In this document: piece after piece, positions 1-12,583 of the stretch | How the letters are laid out: each line of letters opens with the position of its first letter | Position numbering within the stretch: the stretch's first letter is position 1 | Assembly (NCBI RefSeq): GCF_027595985.1 | Contig: NC_073303.1 | Span: 188,521,095 to 188,585,094 of the forward strand | DNA: 64,000 bases | Origin: Sorex araneus | Lineage: Eukaryota > Chordata > Mammalia > Eulipotyphla > Soricidae | Reading direction: 5' to 3' | Position numbers and translations under genes: made by a program | The notes under the pieces: generated by a model | Told to the model about the DNA's origin: nothing | The model's input: the letters and a program-made list of their open reading frames with translations, nothing else | Database searches by the model: none

Positions 1-75
1 CTGTCACCCTATATGGTCCCCCCAAGCCCCACCAGAAGTGAAACCTGGGTATAGAGTCAGAAAGTGCCATGAGAA
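1..75 (+). mobile_element. Old type A SINE, 3' part, cut by window edge
   Basis: The stretch keeps the type A signature (a 'tatggtccccc' block followed by degraded 'caggagtgat' and 'gagccaggag' blocks). The tRNA-like head lies outside the window. Many substitutions indicate an old copy. Confidence 0.5.
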
Positions 76-2050
76 CACTGTGTTTGGACCTCAAATCTAA
101 AATCAAACCAAAAATGAGAAAAAGAAATGGAAAGAAAATACTGTGATTAATTTATTCTGATTAGTCATATACTATTTAATTGTGATCTGGCTCACTTACT
201 TTAATACCTACTCCAGAAAGCAAAATAATCAATGTTGGATCTTTATTGGCTAAAGGCTTTACATAACAGTAAGCTATCGATCTTTTCTTTAAAAAATTCA
301 AAGCAAAGCCAATATTACAAAGACAAGTATATTTCAAGCAAAGACATACCACAATGTTGAGAGCCCTTATTCACAAATTTATTTATCTTTTGGTCTGAAT
401 TGGACTGTAAGTTTGAACAATAACTGTCATTTTTTGCTACCTCAAATATCTATTTTCCAGTTAATCTATTTGAGACTACATATAGCAAAATATAAATAAT
501 ATTTGAATGCTAGCTATTTAACATTACCAGAATTTATTTGGTTGAGATGATTACTAACCAGAATCCCTTTGAAATACAGCAGGTGCTGGGAGTTCATTAA
601 ATTTGCTTTTGTACTAAGGTAACAAAAATTTATCCTAAGATGTGAAATATTATTTAATTCAATATTTAAGAATGCTATTGCAATAGTGTTACACAAAAAT
701 ATTTCCTCAGCAAATGTTTAAAAACTTGTGTCAAGAAAATCCTGGAGGTACATTTATCTTCCATGCCTTTGGGGACTACATTTGCTATCTTAGGAGTTGT
801 TAAATATCCCCATTGTTAGTATATGCCTTCATTGAATCAGTGTCTAAATTTAAAGCATTGTTTATATTTTAAGAGTTGTGGGCAAACACATACTCAGAAA
901 AGCAGCAACATTGCATGAAAGTTTATGGATGTGCTTTGTAGGGTAGCAAGATATATCTATATCTATATATACATATATATAATATGTATATGTACACGTA
1001 TATATACATATATATCCACTAAATGTCACAATAAATTAAAGGTGGACTTCTTGATATCAGAGACCAAGTACTTATGTAATGATGGTGATGTTTATTATGT
1101 TCATGACTTGAATATGAATAAATATAATTCCTGGGTTATAGTTTATAAATTGTTAATGTTATTTACAATTTTTAGAAAGATAAAAAGTATTATAGTGTAG
1201 TGAACATATCACGATGCATATGTTTTGGAGGGGAATGGGCACTCCTGAATTCAGATAGGGAATAGAACTAACAACTGGATATATGTATTATTTTATTGGA
1301 AGTGACGTTTTGAGATATACAATGATAAGTCATGGGGTCATTCAAGCAACAAAACTTTAACTCAATGCCTAGGTCGTTTTAGGAAAACAAGAAAGCTGTA
1401 ATGGCAAATTACATAATTTTTCCCCTTTCTACTTCAAATGATAGTACCTCAAAGTGTGCTGCTTTGTGGATCCTAAAGGAAAACTTGATTGGTAAACGCT
1501 GTGCTATTACAATTTCTTTCAATAATTTAGTCTAAATTCTTGGAGGTGTGCTTTCAAAATAGTATTTTGTCACTCTATTTAATAGTGAACTGGTATTTTC
1601 AACTGGAAGATAAATATAGTCCTATATCCATGTCTTCATCTAATATTATGCCATGTGATTGGTAGTAAGAAAGTAATGATTAAATCTATGTCTCTTCATT
1701 CTCTAGAGTTATTTCACCAACGTGGCCAGTAAATACACAGTGAGTTGATTTACTGGAAAAACACTGTCTTACTAGTGTATGGTAATGGATAGAGCATGGG
1801 GACAGGGATTTGATTCTAGGCACTTCAAGTCACCCTTTAGTCTCTGGTTGACTGAGGGTGCCACCAGCTAGACCCCACAACCAAATAAAAAATATAATTT
1901 GTTTATGGGCTTTCAAATTGCCAAAGTTCAATGGACACATATAAAGATGAGCTATGTAATTTCACCAAGAAAATAATGTCTACATAAATCTCTGAGACTT
2001 GTGGCTATAGTACTTTACATTTTATGTGGCATTCCTGCTTATTCTTGGTT
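76..2050. other. Unique AT-rich DNA
   Basis: No gene, RNA or recognisable young repeat is seen. Short open frames at 514-696 and 925-1200 lack coding character, and the second runs through a TA microsatellite. A very faint SINE-like trace lies near 1780-1880. Confidence 0.6.
951..1016. repeat. (TA)n-rich microsatellite
   Basis: Alternating TA with interspersed C and G over about 65 bp; able to form cruciform-like structure. Confidence 0.85.
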
Positions 2051-2052
2051 TT

Positions 2053-2145
2053 TCTCAGGGGAGCATATGGGGAGCCAGGGATTGAACTCAGGTGAAATTC
2101 ATGAAAGACACATACCCTACCTGCTGTTCTATCTCTCCAGTCCCA
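2053..2145 (-). mobile_element. Type A SINE fragment
   Basis: On the minus strand the fragment keeps the degraded head, the B-box region and the 'ccatatgg' block. The 3' half and A tail are missing. Old copy. Confidence 0.65.
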
Positions 2146-2529
2146 GGAGGTAGAGACTTGGTAATGATCTGGTGGCTCCTAATGCAGGGATTTGGGTTGG
2201 AGCTGAGTCTGATATAACAATGTGTCACACTCCAGTCACTAAATGTAGAATCTTTAGAAGCAGAGGAGTATTTTATTGTCTGTATGATCTAGTGTCATTA
2301 CAAGTGTTACTTAAAATCACAATTTAACAACAACAATAAAAAGATGCAACTGTGGAAGTCAAGATTGAATGCAGGGATGTGAGAACATGGATCAGGAATG
2401 TAACTGATCTCTGTCACTTGACAAGCCAAAACTAAGGTTATACCTATATCTTACTCATGAAATAGAACTTGGCCAAGCCATTTTATATGTTTTAAAATTC
2501 AGAAAGACTTTTTTTTAAAATCTGGATTG

Positions 2530-2685
2530 GGGGGTTGGTTTCTTTGGATATCACCAGTATATCTGAGTCCTCCAGAAACACACTTAATGGCGACGCTCAG
2601 GAAGCAACTTGATACCAAGATTGAACCCAGGGCATGGTAAAAGCCATGAATGTCTGTGATCCATTTGAGCTGTCTCCCCAGATCT
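2530..2685 (-). mobile_element. Old type A SINE
   Basis: The order of blocks (poly-T-like end, 'aggaagcaactt', 'gattgaaccc', 'ctccccag') follows an antisense type A SINE, with heavy divergence. Confidence 0.45.
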
Positions 2686-2689
2686 TCAT

Positions 2690-3900
2690 TTCTTGCTTTC
2701 TTATATGGAGTAAGGGCACAAAAGTAAAAGATTATAAAAGACTCCTAGAGTGAAATTTGAATTTCCCTGACCAAGATCAAAATAGATCTTGATGGTACAT
2801 ATTTATAGAGATCAATTGTATGCATTGTAAGTGAGAGCAAACACAGAGTTACAGTGCCTGAATATATCAAATGCATTGGGTAGATCCTTTTTTTTTTGTA
2901 TTCTGCTGATTTTGTTTCTTTTATCCATTATAAAGTTGCACATAAGCAGAACTTTATAACATCTTAAAATAGTCATCGTAACCTTAAACTTGGTGGTGTA
3001 ATGAAATACAAAAACTCCTAATAGGCCTTGAATCTTGAGAGAGACTTGCTTTCCATAGGACTCAGTTTAGTTTTCAAACTGACCTGTTATATTAAGAAAA
3101 CTAACAAGCCATTTCTGAATGAATATTTGGATTCCTGAGATCCTTAAGGATGTAAGCGCTAAAAATTTACATTTTTAATTTATTTATATCAATTATTCAT
3201 GTTTCCTTAATGCCTTAGAATTATACATCGTGATTATAAATTTATATTACAGCCATAGAACATTTGACTTGGAAATCAGAGTTTTAAAAATAATATTGAC
3301 ATTTTGTATTACAGATATCTGTCAAATTTTTTAACATCTTAGTGGGTATAGTAATAAATAAATCTTCTTTTGTTAGCTTAATGGAATTTAACCTATTAAA
3401 CTATTAACCTAACCTATTAACCTAAGTATTTTAGTGAAGACAATGAAGATTTTATGTAAGATATTTTCCTGTGTGTGAATAAACTGAATAAGCTCTCTCA
3501 AGGTAATAAAATAAAAGGAATGTTTTCAATAATAAAAACATTCCAATGCTTATTGAGAAATTATGCCATGCAGTGTTCTAGGTTCTAGTTTTCTGAAATA
3601 AATTCCCAACAACTGGCAGATTTAAGTGTTAAAGACACAAACATACAGAGATATATTGATAGCTCAGAGCAATAGAGTTTCTGAACTTTCATGTGTTAAA
3701 CTCACCAGTTCAGTTCTCAACACCACCATGTATCCCTGGAGCTCTGAGCTGTTGCCCTGGTCAGTGGTTCATGAGCTCTATTTTGTTGGCTTTTGTCTAT
3801 ACTATTGGGTATCAGGCATCCCTCTGAGTAACTTCCAGATTCCTATCTCCAGAGAAACCCACCACCACATAACAAAGAAAACTTAAAGAAAAATGAGAAA
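2690..3900. other. Unique AT-rich DNA
   Basis: No gene seen. A short CCTATTAA-type tandem repeat is at about 3390-3425. Positions 3646-3880 faintly resemble an ancient SINE but cannot be assigned. The 86-codon frame at 3626-3886 has no recognisable domain. Confidence 0.55.
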
Positions 3901-3902
3901 TT

Positions 3903-4092
3903 CTAGTATTTTTGGGTGGGAGAAGCATTGAGCCATACATGGCCATGTTCAGAGCTTTATCTTATATCTGTCCTCTGGGATTACTCCCAGCAAGGCTCTT
4001 GAGGCCATTTGTGGTGCTGGTGATCAAACTCAGTTGGTTTTATGTGAAATAAACGTCTTATTTCCTTCACTATGTTTCCTGACCCACTGATG
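3903..4092 (-). mobile_element. Old type A SINE
   Basis: An antisense type A pattern is visible: 'ggattactcccagcaa', a 'gtgctggtgatcaaactca' B-box region, and a final 'ctatgtttcctgaccc' head remnant. Confidence 0.5.
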
Positions 4093-4443
4093 TTATTATT
4101 AGACTACCACTAAAGTCCTGACTAGTACATTTGGTCCATATACTCAAAATGGGTTTGGTAGAGAAGTGTTGTGTATACATGCATTCTAAGGGGGGGGGGC
4201 TGTGGGGAGGGGTGTCATGCAACTAAAAATTATCAAAGGCTTGTACTAATCTGAGGTTTCTGGGATTAGGAACACCTAAAAGAATACTTGATTGAATAAA
4301 TATCATAGGTCAAAAAGGAAAAAAATATAGAGCACCCATTTTGAAAAAAAAAAGAAATATTTTCTGTTACCAAAGTAGAGTACTATTTGGTGGTGCAGGA
4401 TTATTGCTCAAAGGGAGCATGAATTCATGCCAGTTCTGCAGAA

Positions 4444-4669
4444 GTGCTAGCACAACGGGTAGGGCGTTTGCCTAGCACGTGGCCAACCAGGGCTTGATTC
4501 CTCTCAGAGAGCCCGAGAGTATCCCTCCTGTATGGCAGTGCCTGGCAAGCTACCCGTGGCATAGTCAATATGCCAAAAACAGTAACAATTCATACAATGG
4601 AGACGTTCCTGATGCCCGATCGAGCAAACCGATGAACAATGGGACCACAGTGCTATACACAGTGCTGCT
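4444..4669 (+). mobile_element. Type B SINE (tRNA head + RTE-derived body and tail)
   Basis: The tRNA-like head begins 'gctagcacaacgggtagg'. The RTE-5'UTR-derived middle follows ('gagagcccgagagtatcc' to 'aaaaacagtaacaa'), then the RTE 3' end ('tggagacgttcctg', 'cgagcaaaccgatgaacaa') and a 'cagtgcta' tail. The first GGCAAGCTAC unit of the body is lost. Confidence 0.9.
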
Positions 4670-6828
4670 GAAGCAGAAAGAAAACTACTAAATCAAACTT
4701 CCATGATTTCTCTTCTCTTGGGGCTTCTCAACTAAGAAGTCATCTGATAAAACTAGTTCCTGTCCTGTTTAGATACTCCATATAAAATAATTAATTCATA
4801 AATACAACAAAAACTGAGATCTGGACTTTAGAAAAAAGCTTAACTTGGGAGGTAGGGGAGAATAAGACGGGAAGACATTAACATAGGGGTGAAAGAAAGT
4901 AGACACTATAGTGGAGGGTGTGGTGCTAGATTGTTTTATGTATAAAACCATACCAATCATTGTTTTGTAAATCACAGTGCCTACATCAAAATTTAAGACC
5001 AAGAAAATTTGTATGTTGATTGCTGGTATTGTCACCGTTTCATTTTGGGCCCCACACTTGCCTTCCCAATGCAACATTATATGACCATAGCCTCCAAAAT
5101 ATATCCCAGGTCATTCTTCAACATAAAGAAAGGCCTAAAAATTTATGTGAATAAATCATTTGATCTCATTAATTTTATTGATGTAAATAGTGTAAAACAA
5201 ATAACAATAAAAAACCATGCACCAAATCTGTCATATAAAACTTAGTCTGCTGAACGTTTTCCCTCTGGCTATGGAAAAAGAAACGAGGATGAATAATGAG
5301 TATGAAATACCAATGGATTGGAACCAATGCTGAAATATGTTTGTGATACATTTTGCAGATGGGACTCAAGTACTAAATGGGATATATATATATATATAAA
5401 AAAGAGCACATCACTTTGGCTTTCTTGACATTTCATACCGAATTTCAAATAACAGTAAAATGATTGCCAGCATGTATTTTAGAAGCAAAATAAATGTATT
5501 TTGTGTAGCATTAAATAAAAAAGATTATCGAAAACAAAAACTATGTATTGTTTTCTGTATTTGTGAAAAGCCATCAGTTCACTGCATCCTGGGATTTAAG
5601 CCAAGAGGACGGTGATATTTAAATCATGTTGCTTTCCTGTTGTGATATTTATTATTCAATTAATTTTTTGATGTTTCCATTCCTAGTTTCAAGAGTAATA
5701 AGGATTTTCTTTAATTACTTTGCATTGCATATGGAGGTGCTTTGAATGCTCACCATAAAAGAAAATTCTAATTAAGAAATTTAAAAAGTATGAAAATCAA
5801 TTTTACTTTATGATTTTGAGTCATTTTAAAAATTAGAGGTCAATAAGTTAGTAATAATTATTAAAAGGCAAATTCAAAAACTTGAGTCATAATATCAAAT
5901 ATATATCCATTTTGCTTTTTTTATAGTTTAAATGCACTATTTGCATTTTATCTAGATTTAATAATAAAATTTTTCTTTAAATCAAATCTTGGCTAATATG
6001 TGCAGTACCTTTATTTATCCCATGTCAGAACCTCTTCTACTTTATTATCTGTTCATATATTTTATAGTGGCTACCAGTAGTTGCTTGTTTAGGCACTGAG
6101 TAGGTGAAGATACATGTGAAATCAGGGTTAAATGTGGGTCTCGAGTTGAGCATGGCCCTATTGAACTATATTCCTCACCCCTTGATCACCTTTTAAAATT
6201 TAATCTAATGATAAAAGATATTTTTTAGTTTTGCTATAGTGAAAATATTAATAGCAGATTGGAATTATGGAGAATGTCCAATTGTATAATATCTTAAATG
6301 ATAAAGTTTCATTTGTTTGAAGTATAACTTCACCACACACACACAAACACACACACACATGCATGATTCTGTCTGTACATATGGACTTATGTGGGAGGAG
6401 TAAGAAGATGCAGGGAAGTTGTCCTCAGTACATTGGTGAAGGGAAGTGGGTACTCAGCTGGTGAATGTGGTATGGAAATAATGTATGAATGGAAGTATCA
6501 TCAACAGTATTATAAATCAGAATACCTCAATAAAAATGTTAAAGAAAAACATAAATTGAAAAAATAAACTTATACATCTGAAAAATCTTATGGCTTTGAA
6601 GTCTTTAGAGCTTCATTATAAAGAAAACAGTAAAGTGATTATTAGTTTTCTGAAAACATTAAAGCAGTATTTCTCAATCAGACCTCACTGTCAGCATTCA
6701 GGATGTTACACAGTAACCGAGGGTGAAAAATCACACAACTGGGGAAATGAAACAATAGCTGGCAGGGTAGGGGGCATAGGAACAAAATAAGGTCAGAAGG
6801 AGTCATAGTCAGAAAAAGGATAAAACGT
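4670..6828. other. Unique AT-rich DNA
   Basis: No gene seen. Contains a (TA)n run at 5383-5398 and a CA-rich run at 6333-6360. Positions 6070-6181 carry a faint antisense SINE trace. Short open frames here have no recognised domain. Confidence 0.6.
6333..6360. repeat. (CA)n microsatellite
   Basis: Short imperfect CA repeat. Confidence 0.8.
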
Positions 6829-6838
6829 CACTCTAAAT

Positions 6839-7145
6839 CACTGTATCACTGTATCACTGTCATCCCGTTCATCATCAGTTTGCTTGAGTGAGCACCAGTA
6901 ATGTCTCCATTCGTCCTAGCCCTGAGATTTTAGCAGCCTTATTCTTCCCAGCAGTGCCAAATTGGAGGCTCTTTCAGGGCAAGAGGAATGAGACCCTTCA
7001 CTGTTACTGTATTTGGCATATCACATAAGCCACGGAAAGCTTGCCAGGCTCTGCTGTGCAGGCAGGATGCTTTCGGTACCTTGCCAGGTTCTCTGAGAGG
7101 GAGAACTAGGCTATAAGAGGTCTAAATAGCATAGTAAATCTAAAC
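6839..7145 (-). mobile_element. Headless internally deleted RTE derivative
   Basis: Read on the minus strand, it starts with RTE 5'UTR sequence ('agcctagttctccctctc'), includes the SINE-B-like body unit, and continues through 'tctcattcctcttgccctga' and 'gctaaaatctcagggct'. It then jumps straight into the RTE 3' end ('gacgaatggagacattactgg'). No tRNA head is present. A perfect 10-bp target duplication, CACTCTAAAT, lies at 6829-6838 and 7146-7155, so this is a complete insertion. It lacks the endonuclease and RT and must have used RTE enzymes in trans. Confidence 0.85.
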
Positions 7146-7155
7146 CACTCTAAAT

Positions 7156-8060
7156 AACATGGTAAAATTGAGAGAAACACCTGGGAGGAATGTTAGACAC
7201 TGGGAGCATTTAGCTCAACTTGTCCTAAACCAGCAACTTCACATGTCAGTTGGTCAGACCAAAGATGATCCCCAGTGGTTGCATAAGCAATGAGTTGCTT
7301 ATGTGATGCTGGTGATAAGGAAGGCAATCTTTCACCACAATGTGGTACAGGCATGCTGTGGTACACTGGGGGGGACAGATGACAGATGTCCTTCAATTTT
7401 CTTTTGTTTTGCTTTGAATTGTGGCCACTGGGGTGAGGCTTTGGTGAACATCTGGAGAGCTGAGATCATTGGTATATAAGGTATATGGGTATATTGGCAT
7501 ATGGTACATTGGTATATGGGTATATTGGTATATGGGTCATTGGTATATAAGGTAATATGTTATCTGCTGTACTATCTCCTTAACCTCGAAGGTGTAGAAG
7601 TTTTGCATGAGTTGAGAAGGGTGACAGTTTGTTCCATGAATAGATTTGCAATTTATCAACCATCACCAGTGGCCTCCACTGGAGTTTCTTCAAAATGATC
7701 AAGGACTCTAGCCCATAGGTGGAAAGGCTAAGAAAAGACTATTATCAAATAAGAGGGAACAGGTATGTGATTTGCACTGATCAGACGTGAATGAGTGCCA
7801 TCACCTCCACACAGCCAACCCTTGGCACCTACATATTCCAGAAGGTTCTTTTTCTTCTACCATGTCTTTCCTGAATTGTCTATTAAGAAGACATAACATC
7901 CTGTTCACTTTGTGAGATCGAACACTTCTTTGCATGTCACAGAGTTTCTATTAAAAATACACGCAAAGCTGAGAAATAATGAATTTATAACTCATATAAA
8001 GAGGCACTCAGAATGCTAGTCCTTTATCAATTTAAATTTTTAAGTCCTTAAAGTTGATTG
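7156..8060. other. Unique DNA with a TATGG minisatellite
   Basis: No gene seen apart from the tandem repeat at 7471-7555. Small open frames at 7193-7396 and 7501-7698 are not supported. Confidence 0.6.
7471..7555. repeat. Imperfect GGTATATGGGTATATT tandem repeat
   Basis: Five to six imperfect units of about 14-16 bp built from 'ggtatatgggtatatt'. Confidence 0.75.
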
Positions 8061-8064
8061 ATTG

Positions 8065-8228
8065 GTTTGGGAGACACACCTGGTGAAGCTCAGGGGTTAC
8101 TCTTGGCTCTGTGCTCAGGAATTGCTCCTGGAAGTGCCATGGGGCCATATCGGATGCTGGAGATCAAACCCAGGTCTTCTGTGTACAAGTCAAGCAACTT
8201 ATCTGCTGTACTAATGCTCTGGCTCCCG
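8065..8228 (-). mobile_element. Type A SINE
   Basis: Antisense type A blocks are in order: 'caggggttactcttggctct', 'aggaattgctcctgg', 'ccatatcggatgctgg', 'gatcaaaccc' and the head ending 'gctctggctcc'. The A tail is eroded. Confidence 0.85.
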
Positions 8229-8638
8229 TTCTTAAATGATGGGCAGCTGATATGCATAGCAGTTGCAATCCAAATGGATATAAGATTTTTTTCCTCTAAC
8301 ACTAAAGAGAGACGGGAGAAAAGGGGGGAGTTTAGGAATTAAACATAAAAGTGTCGTGAAGGATTATGTACTCATGTTCTAGAAACACCACAATGAAGTA
8401 TAACACCATATTTTACTTACACAGCCAAGATTTGTTTTCTCAAAGATCTGGAGTTTAAGGATTTAAGATGAAGGTGCCTACGAGTCTGATTTCTCCTGAG
8501 AAAACTCCCCTTAGTTGTACAGGGCATGGTGTTTTCTGTGTCTTCACAAGTTTTGCTTTGTTTTTCTTTATTCCTTATGTACAATGTGCATCCTGGTCTC
8601 TTAAGCAGGACACTAATTTTACTGAACTAGGGCCTACG

Positions 8639-8868
8639 GACTGAAGCGATAGCACAGTGGGTAGGGCATTTGCCTTGCATGTGGCCGACCTGGGTTCGAT
8701 TCCTCTGTCCCTCTCAGAGAGCCTGCAAGCTACCGGGAGTATCCCTCCTGCATGGCAGAGCCTGGCAAGCTCCCCGTGGTGTATTCCATATGCCAAAAAC
8801 AGTAACAAGTCTCACAATGGAGACATTTAAATCGATGAACAACAGGATGACAGTGCTACAGTGCTAGA
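8639..8868 (+). mobile_element. Type B SINE
   Basis: Complete head with B box 'gggttcgattcc', RTE-derived body, and RTE-like tail ('tggagacatttaaatcgatg', 'cagtgctacagtgctag'). About 20 bp is deleted in the tail, removing 'ctggtgcccgctcgagc'. Confidence 0.9.
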
Positions 8869-8988
8869 GAGGACCTCAGCATATAAATATATTTTACCTA
8901 ATTTCACTCTTTAAAGACCTTATCTAACAGTGCTACTTTCTAATGTATTTATAGTTGGATTTTTTTGTTTGTTCTGTTTGATTGTTAA

Positions 8989-9151
8989 TTTTTTTTTTTC
9001 AGTTTTGGACCACACCCAGCAGTACGCAGGGCTTACTCCTGGCTCTGCATTAAGACATCACTCCTGGCAGGTTCCAGGGTATTATGTTGGATGACAGGGC
9101 CTTGGCTGCATGCAAGGCAAACACCTACCTTCTGTACTATTGCTCTGAACC
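8989..9151 (-). mobile_element. Type A SINE
   Basis: Poly-T start followed by all antisense type A blocks, ending 'ttgctctgaacc'. Moderately diverged. Confidence 0.85.
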
Positions 9152-10107
9152 TTATAGTTATATTTTTTTCAACCTGAATATTTGAAATGACAAAATTCAG
9201 TTTATAATAGGATAAAATATTTCAAAAATGATAGATATTTCTGTGCAACAAATTAGTTAGCATTAGTTACCACTGATTCTATCAGCCATTCATTCTTTTT
9301 CTGAGTTTTTCCCTGTTCCTTGGGTTTTAAACCCTTGTTCTACTCTTTCATTATGATGCAAAATTATTCACTGACACTCATGCTTTCTGTAAATTAGTGT
9401 TCTATTTGTCATTTTCTTTAAACAGTTAATTTTAGTTTATCTTCAACGGCTTTTTCCTAAGGGCTGAAAAAATGTTTCCAAGAGTACTCAATTACAATTG
9501 AAAAAAGGCAAGGAAATAAATCAATATTGTTCCGTTTCCTGAGAATATATATATGTATATATATATATGTACTGTTCAGAGTAGCAAAATGATACAAAAG
9601 CATCGATTTACAATAATATATAGTTAAAATTCCATCAGAATCTGAGTTCTCCATCACTGCTTTAGCTGCAAAAAGCCACCAAGATTTCTCTCTATGCGAT
9701 TAAATACCAAATCATCCCTAGGATACTTTTGAAATGAAATTCCAGACAAGGATATGACTTAAAGACAAGGAGCACTTGTATAACATGTGTGAAGCCCAGA
9801 TTTGAGTACTTCCCACCAATATTCACATTAGCGGCACTGGCTTTGGTCCAGGTGACTCAAACCAATCTTTGGGACCCCTCATGACTCACTCTACAGCAGC
9901 AATAGGCTGAGTCATCAAGACCAGCATAGTTAGGCATAGGGTCATCTTGGAGTGGCCTCAAGCACACAGAGTATTTTGGACCGTGGGCCTTATTAAAACA
10001 AAATAAAATTAAAGTAAAATGTAACTTCAGCATGACATCACTTATTGACATATGAAAAGCTAGAGTTCAACTCCAAAAATCTACACAGTACTGCTGATCA
10101 GTGGTTT
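9152..10107. other. Unique AT-rich DNA
   Basis: Contains a TA microsatellite at 9545-9572. Positions 9780-10020 may be an ancient SINE ending in an A-rich stretch, but this cannot be assigned. No gene seen. Confidence 0.55.
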
Positions 10108-10120
10108 ATCAATAAAAATT

Positions 10121-10373
10121 GCACTGCAGCACTGTAGCACTGGCATCCCATTGTGCATCGATTTGCTCGAGTGGGCACCAGTAATGTCTCCATTGTGAGA
10201 CTTGTTACTGTATTTGGCATATTGAATATGCCACGGGTAGCTTGCCAGGCTCTGTTGTGCAGGTGGGATACTCTCGGTAATTTGCCGGGCTCTCTGAGAG
10301 GGAAGGAGGAATCGAACCCGGGTCGGCCACATGCAAGATAAACACCCTACCTGCTGTGCTATCACTCCAGTCC
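10121..10373 (-). mobile_element. Type B SINE, full length with target duplication
   Basis: All parts are present on the minus strand: head with B box 'gggttcgattcc', body and RTE-like tail ending in 'cagtgctac' repeats. A perfect 13-bp duplication, ATCAATAAAAATT, flanks it at 10108-10120 and 10374-10386. There is no poly(A), as expected of an RTE client. Confidence 0.95.
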
Positions 10374-10465
10374 ATCAATAAAAATTAAAACTGATAAATG
10401 AGTCTCTGATGTGCTAAATATGTTGCCTCAAGCCCAAAACTATCTCCTGATTTATTAAAAGTCCT

Positions 10466-10854
10466 CTGATGAGAATGAAGAGATATAAAGTCGCGAGGCA
10501 AATGTTTCCTTGTCAATAGGGCTGTTTTCTTGGGGGATAAACTCCAACAAGAATAGTGAGTTCTGTGTTGAAACTCCAACAACAATAGTGAGTTTTGTGT
10601 TGAAATATGGAATGTAATCAAGGTAAAGAGAAAAGGAAGTGAAATTTATCAGTTACGCAGGGGGGGGTGGGGGTTGGAGGGTGGGGGGATGGGAGGTATA
10701 CTGTTTTTTTTTTTTCTTTTTTTGGTGGTGGAATATGGGCACTGGTGAAAGGACGGTTGTTTGAGCATTGTATAACTGAAACATAAGCCTGAGAACTTTG
10801 TGTCTTTCCACATGGTGATTCAATAAAATAAATTTCTAAAAATAAATAAATAAA
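10466..10854 (+). mobile_element. L1-tail element with 5' inversion
   Basis: The 3' part carries the L1 tail ('ggtggtggaatatgggcac', 'catggtgattcaataaaata', A-rich end). The first ~34 bp (10466-10499) read as the inverse of the matching part of the related copy at 41.1-42.0 kb, and rejoin sense sequence at 'caaatgtttcc'. TAAAAGTCCT flanks it at 10456-10465 and 10855-10864. A G-rich stretch and a T-rich run lie near 10660-10725. Confidence 0.8.
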
Positions 10855-11023
10855 TAAAAGTCCTAATATTCATTTTTGATTTGCCACTACTTACTCACAC
10901 AAAGAGTTCCATCTACTTATTGCTTTCCTGTACATTATACTCCAGCTACAGTGCTCCCATCCATGCTCTCCAAGGAACCCCCATCTCTCTATATACTCTC
11001 CCATGGTTCTTCCCAGGAGACAT

Positions 11024-11202
11024 TTTTTTTTTTTGCTTTTTTTGGGTCACACCCTGCAATGCACAGGGGTTAGTCCTGGCTCATGCACTCAGGATTTACT
11101 CCTGGCGGTGCTCAGGGGACCATCTGGGATGCTGGGAATCAAACCCGGGTCAGCCATGTGCTAGGAAAATGCCCTACCCACTGTGCTATCACTCCAGCCC
11201 CC
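11024..11202 (-). mobile_element. Type A SINE
   Basis: Near-consensus antisense copy with poly-T start, B-box complement 'gaatcaaacccggg' and head end 'atcactccagccc'. GAGACAT is duplicated at 11017-11023 and 11203-11209. Confidence 0.93.
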
Positions 11203-11209
11203 GAGACAT

Positions 11210-12068
11210 ATTTTTTTTAATTCCAAGTATTTCCAACTATGATTTTTCTAATTTGCCTTCCCTAATAAATATTCCATATTCAAACATAGAACTTTTAGTC
11301 CCTCATATAATATATAGAAAATTTCTTCATAATTACTGCTTAATTTGTGTTCTAGTTGCTAGTATAAAGCCAGATGGGACAAAGACCTTGATTTGAAATT
11401 TAATTGCTAACAATTATGCTTGTTTTTCTTCTTTTGTAGTGCAAATATTCCAAACAAGATTTGATTAGACAGGCAGTCACTTCAAAGAAGTACCACAAAG
11501 ATGTCTGTCTCTTAACTGACACACTGCCAGTCACATGACTACAGAGACACGATGTCTACCCCCACTGAGACTCCAGGGTTTGAAAGATCTTACTAGAAGT
11601 CAGAAACTGGAAGTCTGTTGTTCCGTTTTTATCTTCATGCATCTCACATTTCCACATCCATGTTTTAAAACTCATTAGTAAGAATTGAGTGCATAAGAAC
11701 TTTTGACTTTATTGAGTCAAATAAATGTAGAACCCCAGGTCTGTGCTCCATACACTCTCTTCCAGAAGTCTTATTGTATGTAGTGTCCTTTGTTTGCATG
11801 TTTCTGTATAAAATAAGCATTTTTAAAATCCCCAATAGTTATCTCTTAAAGGTGTCTTACAATAATATTAGGAACACATGCTACTTATCTACATTATTGA
11901 TAGGCTTAAAGCAGCACACATCTTTTCTGATACTCAGTAATGATCTAATTTGCCTAAGAAGATACATAGTAGGTAAACATATTAATATTTATGGAGGAAA
12001 AGTTATAGAAAAGCTCACAAACTCTGATTTCTAGGAGTATATCTGTTTCACTTAAAATATTTAGACAA
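11210..12068. other. Unique AT-rich DNA
   Basis: No gene or repeat recognised. The open frame at 11774-12034 has no identifiable domain. Confidence 0.6.
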
Positions 12069-12078
12069 ATGATACACC

Positions 12079-12310
12079 TGGCTGGAGCAATAGCACAGCG
12101 AGTAGGGCATTTGACTGGCACGTGGCCGCCCCGGGTTCGATTCCTCAGCCCCTCTCGGAAAGCCAGGTAAGCTACCGAGAGTATCTTGCCTGCACAGCAG
12201 AGCCTGGCGAGCTCCCCCTGGCATATTGGATATGCCAAACACAGTAACAACAAGTCTCACAATGGCAGCGTTACTGGTGCCTGCTCAAGAAAATCAATAA
12301 GCAATGGGAT
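12079..12310 (+). mobile_element. Type B SINE with target duplication
   Basis: Head, body and RTE-like tail are all present; the end decays into 'caataagcaatgggat'. A perfect 10-bp duplication, ATGATACACC, lies at 12069-12078 and 12311-12320. Confidence 0.93.
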
Positions 12311-12583
12311 ATGATACACCAATATGTAACTCATTCCAGTTGGAGACAACTCAGTATCAAGAAAAGTTAGTCAGCTGGCTGGAGCAAATAAGATAAGGAG
12401 GAGTGTAAGGAATTGAAGATCGATTTCTTTTGTGTAAAGGAATTGAAGAACACAAAGACTATAATATTACTCTTAGTGATGAGAAAGAGTTAATTCTCTC
12501 AGGTTAAGAATCGCAAAACTATACTAGTTGTCTTTTGTATAAAGATACAGAAGAGATGATTTGTCAGAGATACAATTGCCGAA

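Noticed and set aside
3646-3880. An ancient SINE.
   Set aside because: Only scattered short resemblances; not enough to assign family or orientation.
10881-11396. A 171-codon open frame.
   Set aside because: Its centre is an antisense type A SINE; frames of this kind recur over most SINEs (also 24042-24461, 19046-19468) and carry no gene.
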